Position numbers and translations under genes: made by a program. Below are positions 12,302-25,133 of a stretch of 64,000 nt of DNA, in pieces (within the stretch, counting starts at the first letter, position 1; each line of letters begins with the position of its first letter). The notes under the pieces were generated by a model. The model did no database searches, was not told the origin of the DNA, and saw nothing but the letters and a program-made list of their open reading frames with translations. Source of the DNA: Urophycis tenuis (taxonomy: Eukaryota > Chordata > Actinopteri > Gadiformes > Phycidae); the NCBI GenBank assembly GCA_036785325.1, contig JAXIVH010000017.1:7895545-7959544 (forward strand), in the 5' to 3' direction.

Positions 12302-12485
12302 CTGTGGAAAGAAAATAGCACACAAGTCATACCAAGTCACCTTTATTTTTCAGTGATAAACATTAATAAATAAACAGTATGGACATTGTATAAACAGTTG
12401 TATAAAAAGTGTAAACGGTATGAACAGTGTTCTTATAAAAGATATCAATATCAATACTGATCACGTGTGTATTTTATATTTCCAG

Positions 12486-12989
12486 GTTATTTGTTGATGA
12501 GCCAGAGCCTGTGACTTCCACCAACCGGCCCGTTCAGCCCACTGCGTTGTCGTCCTCCACCCGGCCGAAGCCTCCTGCGCCCACCCGCCTCCAGCCGAGG
12601 CCTCCTGCTGCGTCAGCCTGTGGCCCGCCCGCCCCCTGTGTCGGCAGCACCCATACCGCTGGTCCTCCCCGCACAGCCACAGGCCCCCTCCGTCCTGCTT
12701 CGTGGGCCATCCTGCAGCTGTCTCTGCAGTCATCGTGTGTCAAAACCATTCAAACTTGTATATGGTAACATTTCAAAATGACACCAGCATAAATGAGGAC
12801 CTTGCAATAGGTTGTGTGTTACATGACCCCCCTGGCATACAGCTGTATGTCTCTGTGAAGGTGGTTGTGAAGAACTGCATCCGGCTGAACAAGTACAAGT
12901 GCCGGTGAGGCAGCAACTCTCTCGAGGGGTTGCACGCCCACCTGGTTAACGCCATCCCTTCACAGCGATGTGGGATTATGCCGTTCCAA
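12486..12989 (+). pseudogene. Exon-like block, copy 4
   Basis: 504 bp. It has GTGACTTCCACC (Ser for Pro in the first frame), shared only with copy 5, and GGGATTATGCC near the end. TGA breaks the second frame. Confidence 0.6.
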
Positions 12990-13002
12990 GTAAGTGATTG
13001 AA

Positions 13003-13019
13003 ACACACACACACACACA

Positions 13020-13052
<33 letters not shown>

Positions 13053-13106
13053 GCGCATATAAACACACACACACACGCATATATACACACACATATATAT
13101 ATATAC
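13003..13106. repeat. Compound microsatellite after exon copy 4
   Basis: 104 bp. The first CA run is interrupted by ATAC, and the CGCGCATATA block reads CGCGCATATAAAC. It is preceded by GTGATTGAAAC instead of GTGATTAAAAC. Confidence 0.95.
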
Positions 13107-13288
13107 TTAAACATAGCTGACCCTTTTTTTCCCCCTTCTCGGGGATTATGCTCCCAGTTTTGATCTCGGACGTCTGGTCACTTATAGCATATAATAATAT
13201 TCTATTACTGTTAAGCCAACTATGAATAATAAAACAGGCCAAAACATGTGTCCTTTATCATAGCTACACGTGTTACAAAAAAAACGCG

Positions 13289-14774
13289 TGAATTGAAAAG
13301 TTGAAGGTATGTTTTTAGCTGCTGGGTAGACTTCAGTCAACCTGACGCAGTTTTGTCTGTGAGCAACCAAATTGCTCGGGGATGGGCTCATTTTAAGCGG
13401 GGAAATCTAAGGTTCCCAACGGCGTATGGCAAGACTATATTGAGTCATGGGTCGTTGAAATACTAAGCTAATTAATTTCTGTTCTTTATTGAAAGATTGA
13501 TCTTAATTGAAACGTTGAAGGTATGTTTTTAGCTGCTGGGTAGACTTCAGTCAACCTGACGCAGTTTTGTCTGTGAGCAAGCAGACTGCTCGCGGATGGG
13601 CTCATTTTAAGCGGGGAAATCTAAGCTTTCCAACGGCGTATGGCAAGACTATATTGACTCATTGGTCGTTGAAATACTAAGCTAATTAATTTGTGATCTG
13701 TAAGGAAAGATTGATGTTAATTGAAACGTTGAAGGTATGTTTTTAGCTGCTGGGTAGACTTCAGTCAACCTGACACAGTTTTGTCTCTGAGCAACCAAAT
13801 TGCTTGGGGATGGGCTCATTATAAGCGGGGAAATCTAAGCTTTTCAACGGCGTATGGCAAGACTATATACACCAAAGGGCCTTTGAAATACTAAGCTAAT
13901 TAATTTGTGTTCTGTAAGGAAAGATTGATGTTAATTGAAACGTTAAAGGTATGTTTTTAGCTGCTGGGTAGACTTCATTCAACCTGACGCAGTTTAGTCT
14001 GTGATCAACCAGACTGCTCGCGGATGGGCTCATTTTAAGCGGGGAAATCTAAGCTTTCCAACCGCCTATGGCAAGACTATATTGACTCATGGGTCATTGA
14101 AATACTAAGCTAATTAATTTGTGTTCTGTAAGGAAAGATTGATGTTAATTGAAACGTTGAAGGTATGTTTTTAGCTGCTGGGTAGACTTCAGTCAACCTG
14201 ACGCAGTTTAGTCTGTGATCAACCAGACTGCTCGCGGATGGGCTCATTTTAAGCGGGGAAATCTAAGCTTTCCAACGGCGTATGGCAAGAGTATATTGAC
14301 TCATGGGTCGTTGAAATACTAAGCTAATTAATTTGTGTTCTGTAAGGAAAGATTGATGTTAATTGAAACGTTGAAGGTATGTTTTTAGCTGCTGGGTAGA
14401 CTTCAGTCAACCTGACGCAGTTTAGTCTGTGATCAACCAGACTGCTCGAGGATGGGCTCATTTTAAGCGGGGAAATCTAAGCTTTCCAACGGCGTATGGC
14501 AAGACTATATTCACTAAAGGGTCGTTGAAATACTAAGCTAATTAATTTGTGTTCTGTAAGGAAAGATTGATGTTAATTGAAACGTTGAAGGTATGTCTTT
14601 AGCTGCTGTGTAGACTTCAGTCAACCTGACGCAGATTTGTCTGTGAGCAACCAAATTGCTCGGAGATGGACTCATTTTAAACGGGGAAATCTAAGCTTTC
14701 CAACGACGTATGGCATGACTATATTTGCCCATGGGTCGTCGAAATAATAAGCTGATTCATGTGTGTTCTGTTGG
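13289..14774. repeat. 214-bp satellite array S4 (about 7 monomers)
   Basis: Seven monomers. The first has AAGGTTCCC, and the second begins with GATTGATCTTAATTG and holds GAGCAAGCAGACTGC. The edge variant closes the array; its downstream linker has AAAGGAAATTGCAC where others have AAAGAAAATAGCAC. Confidence 0.95.
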
Positions 14775-14958
14775 CTGTGGAAAGGAAATTGCACACAAGT
14801 CATACCAAGTCACCTTTATTTTTCAGTGATAAACATTAATAAATAAACAGTATGGACATTGTATAAACAGTTGTATAAAAAGTGTAAACGGTATTAACAG
14901 TGTTCTTATAAAAGATATCAATATCAATACTGATCACGTGTGTATTTTATATTTCCAG

Positions 14959-15462
14959 GTTATTTGTTGATGAGCCAGAGCCTGTGACTTCCACCAACCG
15001 GCCCGTTCAGCCCACTGCGTTGTCGTCCTCCACCCGGCCGAAGCCTCCTGCGCCCACCCGCCTCCAGCCGAGGCCTCCTGCTGCGTCAGCCTGTGGCCCG
15101 CCTGCCCCCTGTGTCGGCAGCACCCATACCGCTGGTCCTCCCCGCACAGCCACAGGCCCCCTCCGTCCTGCTTCGTGGGCCATCCTGCAGCTGTCTCTGC
15201 AGTCATCGTGTGTCAAAACCATTCAAACTTGTATATGGTAACATTTCAAAATGACACCAGCATAAATGAGGACCTTGCAATAGGTTGTGTGTTACATGAC
15301 CCCCCTGGCATACAGCTGTATGTCTCTGTGAAGGTGGTTGTGAAGAACTGCATCCGGCTGAACAAGTACAAGTGCCGGTGAGGCAGCAACTCTCTCGAGG
15401 GGTTGCACGCCCACCTGGTTAACGCCATCCCTTCACAGCGATGTGGGATCATGCCGTTCCAA
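14959..15462 (+). pseudogene. Exon-like block, copy 5
   Basis: 504 bp. It has GTGACTTCCACC as in copy 4, plus CCCGCCTGCCCCC (a CpG lost). TGA breaks the second frame. The downstream linker belongs to the CTCCTAG/ACATTTGTCC type. Confidence 0.6.
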
Positions 15463-15472
15463 GTAAGTGATT

Positions 15473-15475
<3 letters not shown>

Positions 15476-15517
<42 letters not shown>

Positions 15518-15569
15518 GCATATATACACACACACACACGCATATATACACACACATATATATATATAC
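15476..15569. repeat. Compound microsatellite after exon copy 5
   Basis: 94 bp, same plan and length as the tract after copy 3. Confidence 0.95.
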
Positions 15570-15750
15570 TTAAACATAGCTGACCCTTTTTTTCCCCCTT
15601 CTCGGGGATTATGCTCCTAGTTTTGATCTCGGACGTCTGGTCACTTATAGCATATAATAATATTCTATTACTGTTAAGCCAACTATGAATAATAAAACAG
15701 GCCAAAACATTTGTCCTTTATCATAGCTACACGTATTACAAAAAAAACGC

Positions 15751-17237
15751 GTGAATTGAAAAGTTGAAGGTATGTTTTTAGCTGCTGGGTAGACTTCAGT
15801 CAACCTGACGCAGTTTTGTCTGTGAGCAACCAAATTGCTCGGGGATGGGCTCATTTTAAGTGGGGAAATCTAAGGTTCCCAACGGCGTATGGCAAGATTA
15901 TATTCACCAATGGCCCGTTGAAATACTAAGCTAATTAATTTGTGTTCTGTAAGGAAAGATTGATGTCAATTGAAACGTTAAAGGTATGTTTTTAGCTGCT
16001 GGGTAGACTTCATTCAACCTGACGCAGTTTTGTCTGTGATCAACCAGACTGCTCGCGGATGGGCTCATTTTAAGCGGGGAAATCTAAGCTTTCCAACGGC
16101 GTATGGAAAGACTATATTGACTCATGGGTCGTTGAAATACTAAGCTAATTAATTTGTGTTCTGTAAGGAAAGATTGATGTTAATTGAAACGTTGAAGGTA
16201 TGTTTTTAGCTGCTGGGTAGACTTCAGTCAACCTGACGCAGTTTAGTCTGTGAGCAACCAAATTGCTCAGGGATGGGCTCATTATAAGCGGGGAAATCTA
16301 AGCTTTCCAACGGCGTATGGCAAGACTATATTCACCAAAGGGTCGTTGAAATACTAAGCTAATTAATTTGTGTTCTGTAAGGAAAGATTGATGTTAATTG
16401 AAACGTTAAAGGTATGTTTTTAGCTGCTGGGTAGACTTCATTCAACCTGACGCAGTTTAGTCTGTGATCAACCAGACTGCTCGCGGATGGGCTCATTTTA
16501 AGCGGGGAAATCTAAGCTTTCCAACGGCGTATGGCAAGACTATATTGACTCATGGGTCATTGAAATACGAAGCTAATTAATTTGTGTTCTGTAAGGAAAG
16601 ATTGATGTTAATTGAAACGTTGAAGGTATGTTTTTAGCTGCTGGGTAGACTTCAGTCAACCTGACGCAGTTTAGTCTGTGATCAACCAGACTGCTCGCGG
16701 ATGGGCTCATTTTAAGCGGGGAAATCTAAGCTTTCCAACGGCGTATGGAAAGACTATATTGACTCATGGGTCGTTGAAATACTAAGCTAATTAATTTGTG
16801 TTCTGTAAGGAAAGATTGATGTTAATTGAAACGTTGAAGGTATGTTTTTAGCTGCTGGGTAGACTTCAGTCAACCTGACGCAGTTTAGTCTGTGATCAAC
16901 CAGACTGCTCGAGCATGGGCTCATTTTAAGCGGGGAAATCTAAGCTTTCCAACGGCGTATGGCAAGACTATATTCACTAAAGGGTCGTTGAAATACTTAG
17001 CTAATTAATTTGTGTTCTGTAAGGAAAGATTGATGTTAATTGAAACGTTGAACGTATGTCTTTAGCTGCTGTGTAGACTTCAGTCAACCTGACGCAGATT
17101 TGTCTGTGAGCAACCAAATTGCTCGGAGATGGGCTCATTTTAAACGGGGAAATCTAAGCTTTCCAACGACGTATGGCATGACTATATTTGCCCATGGGTC
17201 GTCGAAATAATAAGCTGATTCATGTGTGTTCTGTTGG
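15751..17237. repeat. 214-bp satellite array S5 (about 7 monomers)
   Basis: Seven monomers, starting with the same AAGTGGGG/CCAATGGCCCG monomer as S0 and S3. Private changes include CTCGAGCATGGGC and AATACGAAGC. It ends with the edge variant. Confidence 0.95.
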
Positions 17238-17421
17238 CTGTGGAAAGAAAATAGCACACAAGTCATACCAAGTCACCTTTATTTTTCAGTGATAAACATT
17301 AATAAATAAACAGTATGGACATTGTATAAACAGTTGTATAAAAAGTGTAAACGGTATGAACAGTGTTCTTATAAAAGATATCAATATCAATACTGATCAC
17401 GTGTGTATTTTATATTTCCAG

Positions 17422-17925
17422 GTTATTTGTTGATGAGCCAGAGCCTGTGACTCCCACCAACCGGCCCGTTCAGCCCACTGCGTTGTCGTCCTCCACCCGG
17501 CCGAAGCCTCCTGCGCCCACCCGCCTCCAGCCGAGGCCTCCTGCTGCGTCAGCCTGTGGCCCGCCCGCCCCCTGTGTCGGCAGCACCCATACCGCTGGTC
17601 CTCCCCGCACAGCCACAGGCCCCCTCCGTCCTGCTTCGTGGGCCATCCTGCAGCTGTCTCTGCAGTCATCGTGTGTCAAAACCATTCAAACTTGTATATG
17701 GTAACATTTCAAAATGACACCAGCATAAATGAGGACCTTGCAATAGGTTGTGTGTTACATGACCCCCCTGGCATACAGCTGTATGTCTCTGTGAAGGTGG
17801 TTGTGAAGAACTGCATCCGGCTGAACAAGTACAAGTGCCGGTGAGGCAGCAACTCTCTCGAGGGGTTGCACGCCCACCTGGTTAACGCCATCCCTTCACA
17901 GCGATGTGGGATCATGCCGTTCCAA
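17422..17925 (+). pseudogene. Exon-like block, copy 6
   Basis: 504 bp, majority sequence throughout, TGA in the second frame. It is a good stand-in for the array consensus. Confidence 0.6.
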
Positions 17926-17935
17926 GTAAGTGATT

Positions 17936-17938
<3 letters not shown>

Positions 17939-17970
<32 letters not shown>

Positions 17971-18021
17971 GCATATATACACACACACACACGCATATAT
18001 ACACACACATATATATATATA
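17939..18021. repeat. Compound microsatellite after exon copy 6
   Basis: 83 bp, near the shortest allele and almost the same as the tract after copy 7. Confidence 0.95.
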
Positions 18022-18203
18022 CTTAAACATAGCTGACCCTTTTTTTCCCCCTTCTCGGGGATTATGCTCCCAGTTTTGATCTCGGACGTCTGGTCACTTA
18101 TAGCATATAATAATATTCTATTACTGTTAAGCCAACTATGAATAATAAAACAGGCCAAAACATGTGTCCTTTATCATAGCTACACGTATTACAAAAAAAA
18201 CGC

Positions 18204-20336
18204 GAGAATTGAAAAGTTGAAGGTATGTTTTTAGCTGCTGGGTAGACTTCAGTCAACCTGACGCAGTTTTGTCTGTGAGCAACCAAATTGCTCGGGGATG
18301 GGCTCATTTTAAGCGGGGAAATCTAAGGTTCCCAACGGCGTATGGCAAGATTATTTTGAGTCATGGGTCGTTGAAATACTAAGCTAATTAATTTCTGTTC
18401 TTTATTGAAAGATTGATCTTAATTGAAACGTTGAAGGTATGTTTTTAGCTGCTGGGTAGACTTCAGTCAACCTGACGCAGTTTTGTCTGTGAGCAAGCAG
18501 ACTGCTCGCGGATGGGCTCATTTTAAGCGGGGAAATCTAAGCTTTCCAACGGCGTATGGCAAGACTATATTGACTCATGGGTCGTTGAAATACTAAGCTA
18601 ATTAATTTGTGTTCTGTAAGGAAAGATTGATGTTAATTGAAACGTTGAAGGTATGTTTTTAGCTGCTGGGTAGACTTCAGTCAACCTGACGCAGTTTAGT
18701 CTGTGAGCAACCAAATTGCTCAGGGATGGGCTCATTATAAGCGGGGAAATCTAAGCTTTCCAACGGCGTATGGCAAGACTATATTCACCAAAGGGTCGTT
18801 GAAATACTAAGCTAATTAATTTGTGTTCTGTAAGGAAAGATTGATGTTAATTGAAACGTTAAAGGTATGTTTTTAGCTGCTGGGTAGACTTCATTCAACC
18901 TGACGCAGTTTAGTCTGTGATCAACCAGACTGCTCGCGGATGGGCTCATTTTAAGCGGGGAAATCTAAGCTTTCCAACGGCGTATGGCAAGACTATATTG
19001 ACTCATGGGTCATTGAAATACTAGGCTAATTAATTTGTGTTCTGTAAGGAAAGATTGATGTTAATTGAAACGTTGAAGGTATGTTTTTAGCTGCTGGGTA
19101 GACTTCAGTCAACCTGACGCAGTTTAGTCTGTGATCAACCAGACTGCTCGCGGATGGGCTCATTTTAAGCGGGGAAATCTAAGCTTTTCAACGGCGTATG
19201 GCAAGACTATATTCACCAATGGCCCGTTGAAATACTAAGCTAATTAATTTGTGTTCTGTAAGGAAAGATTGATGTCAATTGAAACGTTAAAGGTATGTTT
19301 TTAGCTGCTGGGTAGACTTCATTCAACCTGACGCAGTTTAGTCTGTGATCAACCAGACTGCTCGCGGATGGGCTCATTTTAAGCGGGGAAATCTAAGCTT
19401 TCCAACGGCGTATGGAAAGACTATATTGACTCATGGGTCGTTGAAATACTAAGCTAATTAATTTTTGTTCTGTAAGGAAAGATTGATGTTAATTGAAACG
19501 TTGAAGGTATGTCTTTAGCTGCTGTGTAGACTTCAGTCAACCTGACGCAGATTTGTCTGTGAGCAACCAAATTGCTCGGGGATGGGCTCATTATAAGCGG
19601 GGAAATCTACGCTTTCCAACGGCGTATGGCAAGACTATATTCACCAAAGGGCCGTTGAAATACTAAGCTAATTAATTTGTGTTCTGTAAGGAAAGATTGA
19701 TGTTAATTGAAACGTTAAAGGTATGTTTTTAGCTGCTGGGTAGACTTCATTCAACCTGACGCAGTTTAGTCTGTGATCAACCAGACTGCTCGCGGATGGG
19801 CTCATTTTAAGCGGGGAAATCTAAGCTTTCCAACGGCGTATGGCAAGACTATATTGACTCATGGGTCGTTGAAATACTAAGCTAATTAATTTGTGTTCTG
19901 TAAGGAAAGATTGATGTTAATTGAAACGTTGAAGGTATGTTTTTAGCTGCTGGATAGACTTCAGTCAACCTGACGCAGTTTAGTCTGTGATCAACCAGAC
20001 TGCTCGAGGATGGGCTCATTTTAAGCGGGGAAATCTAAGCTTTCCAAGGGCGTATGGCAAGACTATATTCACTAAAGGGTCGTTGAAACACTAAGCTAAT
20101 TAATTTGTGTTCTGTAAGGAAAGATTGATGTTAATTGAAACGTTGAACGTATGTCTTTAGCTGCTTTGTAGACTTCAGTCAACCTCACGCAGATTTGTCT
20201 GTGAGCAACCAAATTGCTCGGAGATGGGCTCATTTTAAACGGGGAAATCTATCTAAGCTTTCCAACGACATATGGCATGACTATATTTGCCCATGGGTCG
20301 TCGAAATAATAAGCTGATTCATGTGTGTTCTGTTGG
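18204..20336. repeat. 214-bp satellite array S6 (about 10 monomers), twin of S7
   Basis: Ten monomers. It shares many private variants with S7: CGCGAGAATTG, GATTATTTTGAGTC, ACTAGGCTAATT, CTACGCTTTCC, CCAAGGGCG, GAAACACTAAGC, CTGCTTTGTAG, CCTCACGCAG and GACATATGGC. S6 alone has CTGGATAGAC and a 4-bp duplication making ATCTATCTAAGC near 20,250. Confidence 0.95.
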
Positions 20337-20520
20337 CTGTGGAAAGAAAATAGCACACAAGTCATACCAAGTCACCTTTATTTTTCAGTGCTAAACATTA
20401 ATAAATAAACAGTATGGACATTGTATAAACAGTTGTATAAAAAGTGTAAACGGTATGAACAGTGTTCTTATAAAAGATATCAATATCAATACTGATCACG
20501 TGTGTATTTTATATTTCCAG

Positions 20521-21024
20521 GTTATTTGTTGATGAGCCAGAGCCTGTGACTCCCACCAACCGGCCCGTTCAGCCCACTGCGTTGTCGTCCTCCACCCGGC
20601 CGAAGCCTCCTGCGCCCACCCGCCTCCAGCCGAGGCCTCCTGCTGCGTCAGCCTGTGGCCCGCCCGCCCCCTGTGTCGGCAGCACCCATACCGCTGGTCC
20701 TCCCCGCACAGCCACAGGCCCCCTCCGTCCTGCTTCGTGGGCCATCCTGCAGCTGTCTCTGCAGTCATCGTGTGTCAAAACCATTCAAACTTGTATATGG
20801 TAACATTTCAAAATGACACCAGCATAAATGAGGACCTTGCAATAGGTTGTGTGTTACATGACCCCCCTGGCATACAGCTGTATGTCTCTGTGAAGGTGGT
20901 TGTGAAGAACTGCATCCGGCTGAACAAGTACAAGTGCCGGTGAGGCAGCAACTCTCTCGAGGGGTTGCACGCCCACCTGGTTAACGCCATCCCTTCACAG
21001 CGATGTGGGATCATGCCGTTCCAA
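20521..21024 (+). pseudogene. Exon-like block, copy 7
   Basis: 504 bp with majority sequence, TGA in the second frame. It lies between twin arrays S6 and S7, in the freshly duplicated part of the macrosatellite. Confidence 0.6.
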
Positions 21025-21034
21025 GTAAGTGATT

Positions 21035-21037
<3 letters not shown>

Positions 21038-21065
<28 letters not shown>

Positions 21066-21119
21066 GCGCATATATACACACACACACACGCATATATACA
21101 CACACATATATATATATAC
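21038..21119. repeat. Compound microsatellite after exon copy 7
   Basis: 82 bp, the shortest allele in the window. Confidence 0.95.
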
Positions 21120-21300
21120 TTAAACATAGCTGACCCTTTTTTTCCCCCTTCTCGGGGATTATGCTCCCAGTTTTGATCTCGGACGTCTGGTCACTTATAG
21201 CATATAATAATATTCTATTACTGTTAAGCCAACTATGAATAATAAAACAGGCCAAAACATGTGTCCTTTATCATAGCTACACGTATTACAAAAAAAACGC

Positions 21301-23429
21301 GAGAATTGAAAAGTTGAAGGTATGTTTTTAGCTGCTGGGTAGACTTCAGTCAACCTGACGCAGTTTTGTCTGTGAGCAACCAAATTGCTCGGGGATGGGC
21401 TCATTTTAAGCGGGGAAATCTAAGGTTCCCAACGGCGTATGGCAAGATTATTTTGAGTCATGGGTCGTTGAAATACTAAGCTAATTAATTTCTGTTCTTT
21501 ATTGAAAGATTGATCTTAATTGAAACGTTGAAGGTATGTTTTTAGCTGCTGGGTAGACTTCAGTCAACCTGACGCAGTTTTGTCTGTGAGCAAGCAGACT
21601 GCTCGCGGATGGGCTCATTTTAAGCGGGGAAATCTAAGCTTTCCAACGGCGTATGGCAAGACTATATTGACTCATGGGTCGTTGAAATACTAAGCTAATT
21701 AATTTGTGTTCTGTAAGGAAAGATTGATGTTAATTGAAACGTTGAAGGTATGTTTTTAGCTGCTGGGTAGACTTCAGTCAACCTGACGCAGTTTAGTCTG
21801 TGAGCAACCAAATTGCTCAGGGATGGGCTCATTATAAGCGGGGAAATCTAAGCTTTCCAACGGCGTATGGCAAGACTATATTCACCAAAGGGTCGTTGAA
21901 ATACTAAGCTAATTAATTTGTGTTCTGTAAGGAAAGATTGATGTTAATTGAAACGTTAAAGGTATGTTTTTAGCTGCTGGGTAGACTTCATTCAACCTGA
22001 CGCAGTTTAGTCTGTGATCAACCAGACTGCTCGCGGATGGGCTCATTTTAAGCGGGGAAATCTAAGCTTTCCAACGGCGTATGGCAAGACTATATTGACT
22101 CATGGGTCATTGAAATACTAGGCTAATTAATTTGTGTTCTGTAAGGAAAGATTGATGTTAATTGAAACGTTGAAGGTATGTTTTTAGCTGCTGGGTAGAC
22201 TTCAGTCAACCTGACGCAGTTTAGTCTGTGATCAACCAGACTGCTCGCGGATGGGCTCATTTTAAGCGGGGAAATCTAAGCTTTTCAACGGCGTATGGCA
22301 AGACTATATTCACCAATGGCCCGTTGAAATACTAAGCTAATTAATTTGTGTTCTGTAAGGAAAGATTGATGTCAATTGAAACGTTAAAGGTATGTTTTTA
22401 GCTGCTGGGTAGACTTCATTCAACCTGACGCAGTTTAGTCTGTGATCAACCAGACTGCTCGCGGATGGGCTCATTTTAAGCGGGGAAATCTAAGCTTTCC
22501 AACGGCGTATGGAAAGACTATATTGACTCATGGGTCGTTGAAATACTAAGCTAATTAATTTTTGTTCTGTAAGGAAAGATTGATGTTAATTGAAACGTTG
22601 AAGGTATGTCTTTAGCTGCTGTGTAGACTTCAGTCAACCTGACGCAGATTTGTCTGTGAGCAACCAAATTGCTCGGGGATGGGCTCATTATAAGCGGGAA
22701 AATCTACGCTTTCCAACGGCGTATGGCAAGACTATATTCACCAAAGGGCCGTTGAAATACTAAGCTAATTAATTTGTGTTCTGTAAGGAAAGATTGATGT
22801 TAATTGAAACGTTAAAGGTATGTTTTTAGCTGCTGGGTAGACTTCATTCAACCTGACGCAGTTTAGTCTGTGATCAACCAGACTGCTCGCGGATGGGCTC
22901 ATTTTAAGCGGGGAAATCTAAGCTTTCCAACGGCGTATGGCAAGACTATATTGACTCATGGGTCGTTGAAATACTAAGCTAATTAATTTGTGTTCTGTAA
23001 GGAAAGATTGATGTTAATTGAAACGTTGAAGGTATGTTTTTAGCTGCTGGGTAGACTTCAGTCAACCTGACGCAGTTTAGTCTGTGATCAACCAGACTGC
23101 TCGAGGATGGGCTCATTTTAAGCGGGGAAATCTAAGCTTTCCAAGGGCGTATGGCAAGACTATATTCACTAAAGGGTCGTTGAAACACTAAGCTAATTAA
23201 TTTGTGTTCTGTAAGGAAAGATTGATGTTAATTGAAACGTTGAACGTATGTCTTTAGCTGCTTTGTAGACTTCAGTCAACCTCACGCAGATTTGTCTGTG
23301 AGCAACCAAATTGCTCGGAGATGGGCTCATTTTAAACGGGGAAATCTAAGCTTTCCAACGACATATGGCATGACTATATTTGCCCATGGGTCGTCGAAAT
23401 AATAAGCTGATTCATGTGTGTTCTGTTGG
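21301..23429. repeat. 214-bp satellite array S7 (about 10 monomers), twin of S6
   Basis: Ten monomers in the same order as S6 with the same private variants. The unit spacings around S6 and S7 are 3,099 and 3,093 bp. This is the youngest whole-unit duplication I can see here. Confidence 0.95.
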
Positions 23430-23613
23430 CTGTGGAAAGAAAATAGCACACAAGTCATACCAAGTCACCTTTATTTTTCAGTGATAAACATTAATAAATA
23501 AACAGTATGGACATTGTATAAACAGTTGTATAAAAAGTGTAAACGGTATGAACAGTGTTCTTATAAAAGATATCAATATCAATACTGATCACGTGTGTAT
23601 TTTATATTTCCAG

Positions 23614-24117
23614 GTTATTTGTTGATGAGCCAGAGCCTGTGACTCCCACCAACCGGCCCGTTCAGCCCACTGCGTTGTCGTCCTCCACCCGGCCGAAGCC
23701 TCCTGCGCCCACCCGCCTCCAGCCGAGGCCTCCTGCTGCGTCAGCCTGTGGCCCGCCCGCCCCCTGTGTCGGCAGCACCCATACCGCTGGTCCTCCCCGC
23801 ACAGCCACAGGCCCCCTCCGTCCTGCTTCGTGGGCCATCCTGCAGCTGTCTCTGCAGTCATCGTGTGTCAAAACCATTCAAACTTGTATATGGTAACATT
23901 TCAAAATGACACCAGCATAAATGAGGACCTTGCAATAGGTTGTGTGTTACATGACCCCCCTGGCATACAGCTGTATGTCTCTGTGAAGTCGGTTGTGAAG
24001 AACTGCATCCGGCTGAACAAGTACAAGTGCCGGTGAGGCAGCAACTCTCTCGAGGGGTTGCACGCCCACCTGGTTAACGCCGTCCCTTCACAGCGATGTG
24101 GGATCATGCCGTTCCAA
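23614..24117 (+). pseudogene. Exon-like block, copy 8
   Basis: 504 bp. It has GTGAAGTCGGTTG where others have GTGAAGGTGGTTG (Ser for Val in the second frame), and GCCGTCCC near the end. TGA interrupts the second frame. Confidence 0.6.
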
Positions 24118-24127
24118 GTAAGTGATT

Positions 24128-24130
<3 letters not shown>

Positions 24131-24178
<48 letters not shown>

Positions 24179-24234
24179 GCGCATATATACACACACACAC
24201 ACACTTATATATACACACACATATATATATATAC
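24131..24234. repeat. Compound microsatellite after exon copy 8
   Basis: 104 bp with an expanded first CA run and CGCGCGC. The second block reads CACTTATATATAC instead of CACGCATATATAC, a form shared with copies 11 and 12. Confidence 0.95.
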
Positions 24235-24758
24235 TTAAACATAGCTGACCCTTTTTTTCCCCCTTCTCGGGGATTATGCTCCCAGTTTTGATCTCGGACG
24301 TCTGGTCACTTATAGCATATAATAATATTCTATTACTGTTAAGCCAACTATGAATAATAAAACAGGCCAAAACATGTGTCCTTTATCATAGCTACACGTA
24401 TTACAAAAAAAACGCGTGAATTGAAAAGTTTAAGGTATGTTTTTAGCTGCTAGGTAGACTTCATTCAACCTGACGCAGTTTAGTCTGTGAGCAACTAAAT
24501 TGCTCGCGGATGGGCTCATTTTAAGCGGGGAAATCTAAGGTTCCCAACGGCGTATGGCAAGACTATATTGAGTCATGGGTCGTTGATATACTAAGCTAAT
24601 TAATTTCTGTTCTTTATGGAAAGATTGATGTTAATTGAAACGTTGAAGGTATGTTTTTAGCTGCTGGGTAGACTTCAGTCAACCTGACGCAGTTTAGTCT
24701 GTGATCAACCAGACTGCTCGCGGATGGGCTCATTTTAAGCGGGGAAATCTAAGCTTTC

Positions 24759-24784
24759 AGACAGACAGACAGACAGACAGACAT
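24759..24784 (-). repeat. (GACA)n tail of the Rex1-like LINE
   Basis: A tetranucleotide tail at the element's 3' end, about six GACA units on the plus strand. Such simple-repeat tails replace poly(A) in this group of fish LINEs. Confidence 0.85.
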
Positions 24785-25133
24785 ACTTTATTGATCCCTG
24801 AGGGAAATTGTCTTCGTGACAAAACTCCAGTTGAAAAAAGAGGACACTCTACGTATACTAGAGTGTTAGAAAATATAAATATAAATATATAAGGAGACCT
24901 AAATAAAAATATAAAACCTATGTAAAAATAAAAGTATAAACCTATGTACAAATATAATGTAACCTATGTGACAAAATATATAAAAATGTACATCAAGAAA
25001 TGATAATATACATAAATGTACATACATCCAGGCATACACTACAAGGTAATAGCATACACTAGGATGTAGCATGTGAAATATTACAGTGAAATGAAATGAC
25101 AGTCATGTAATAAGATATAGTGTAGTGGACCAA

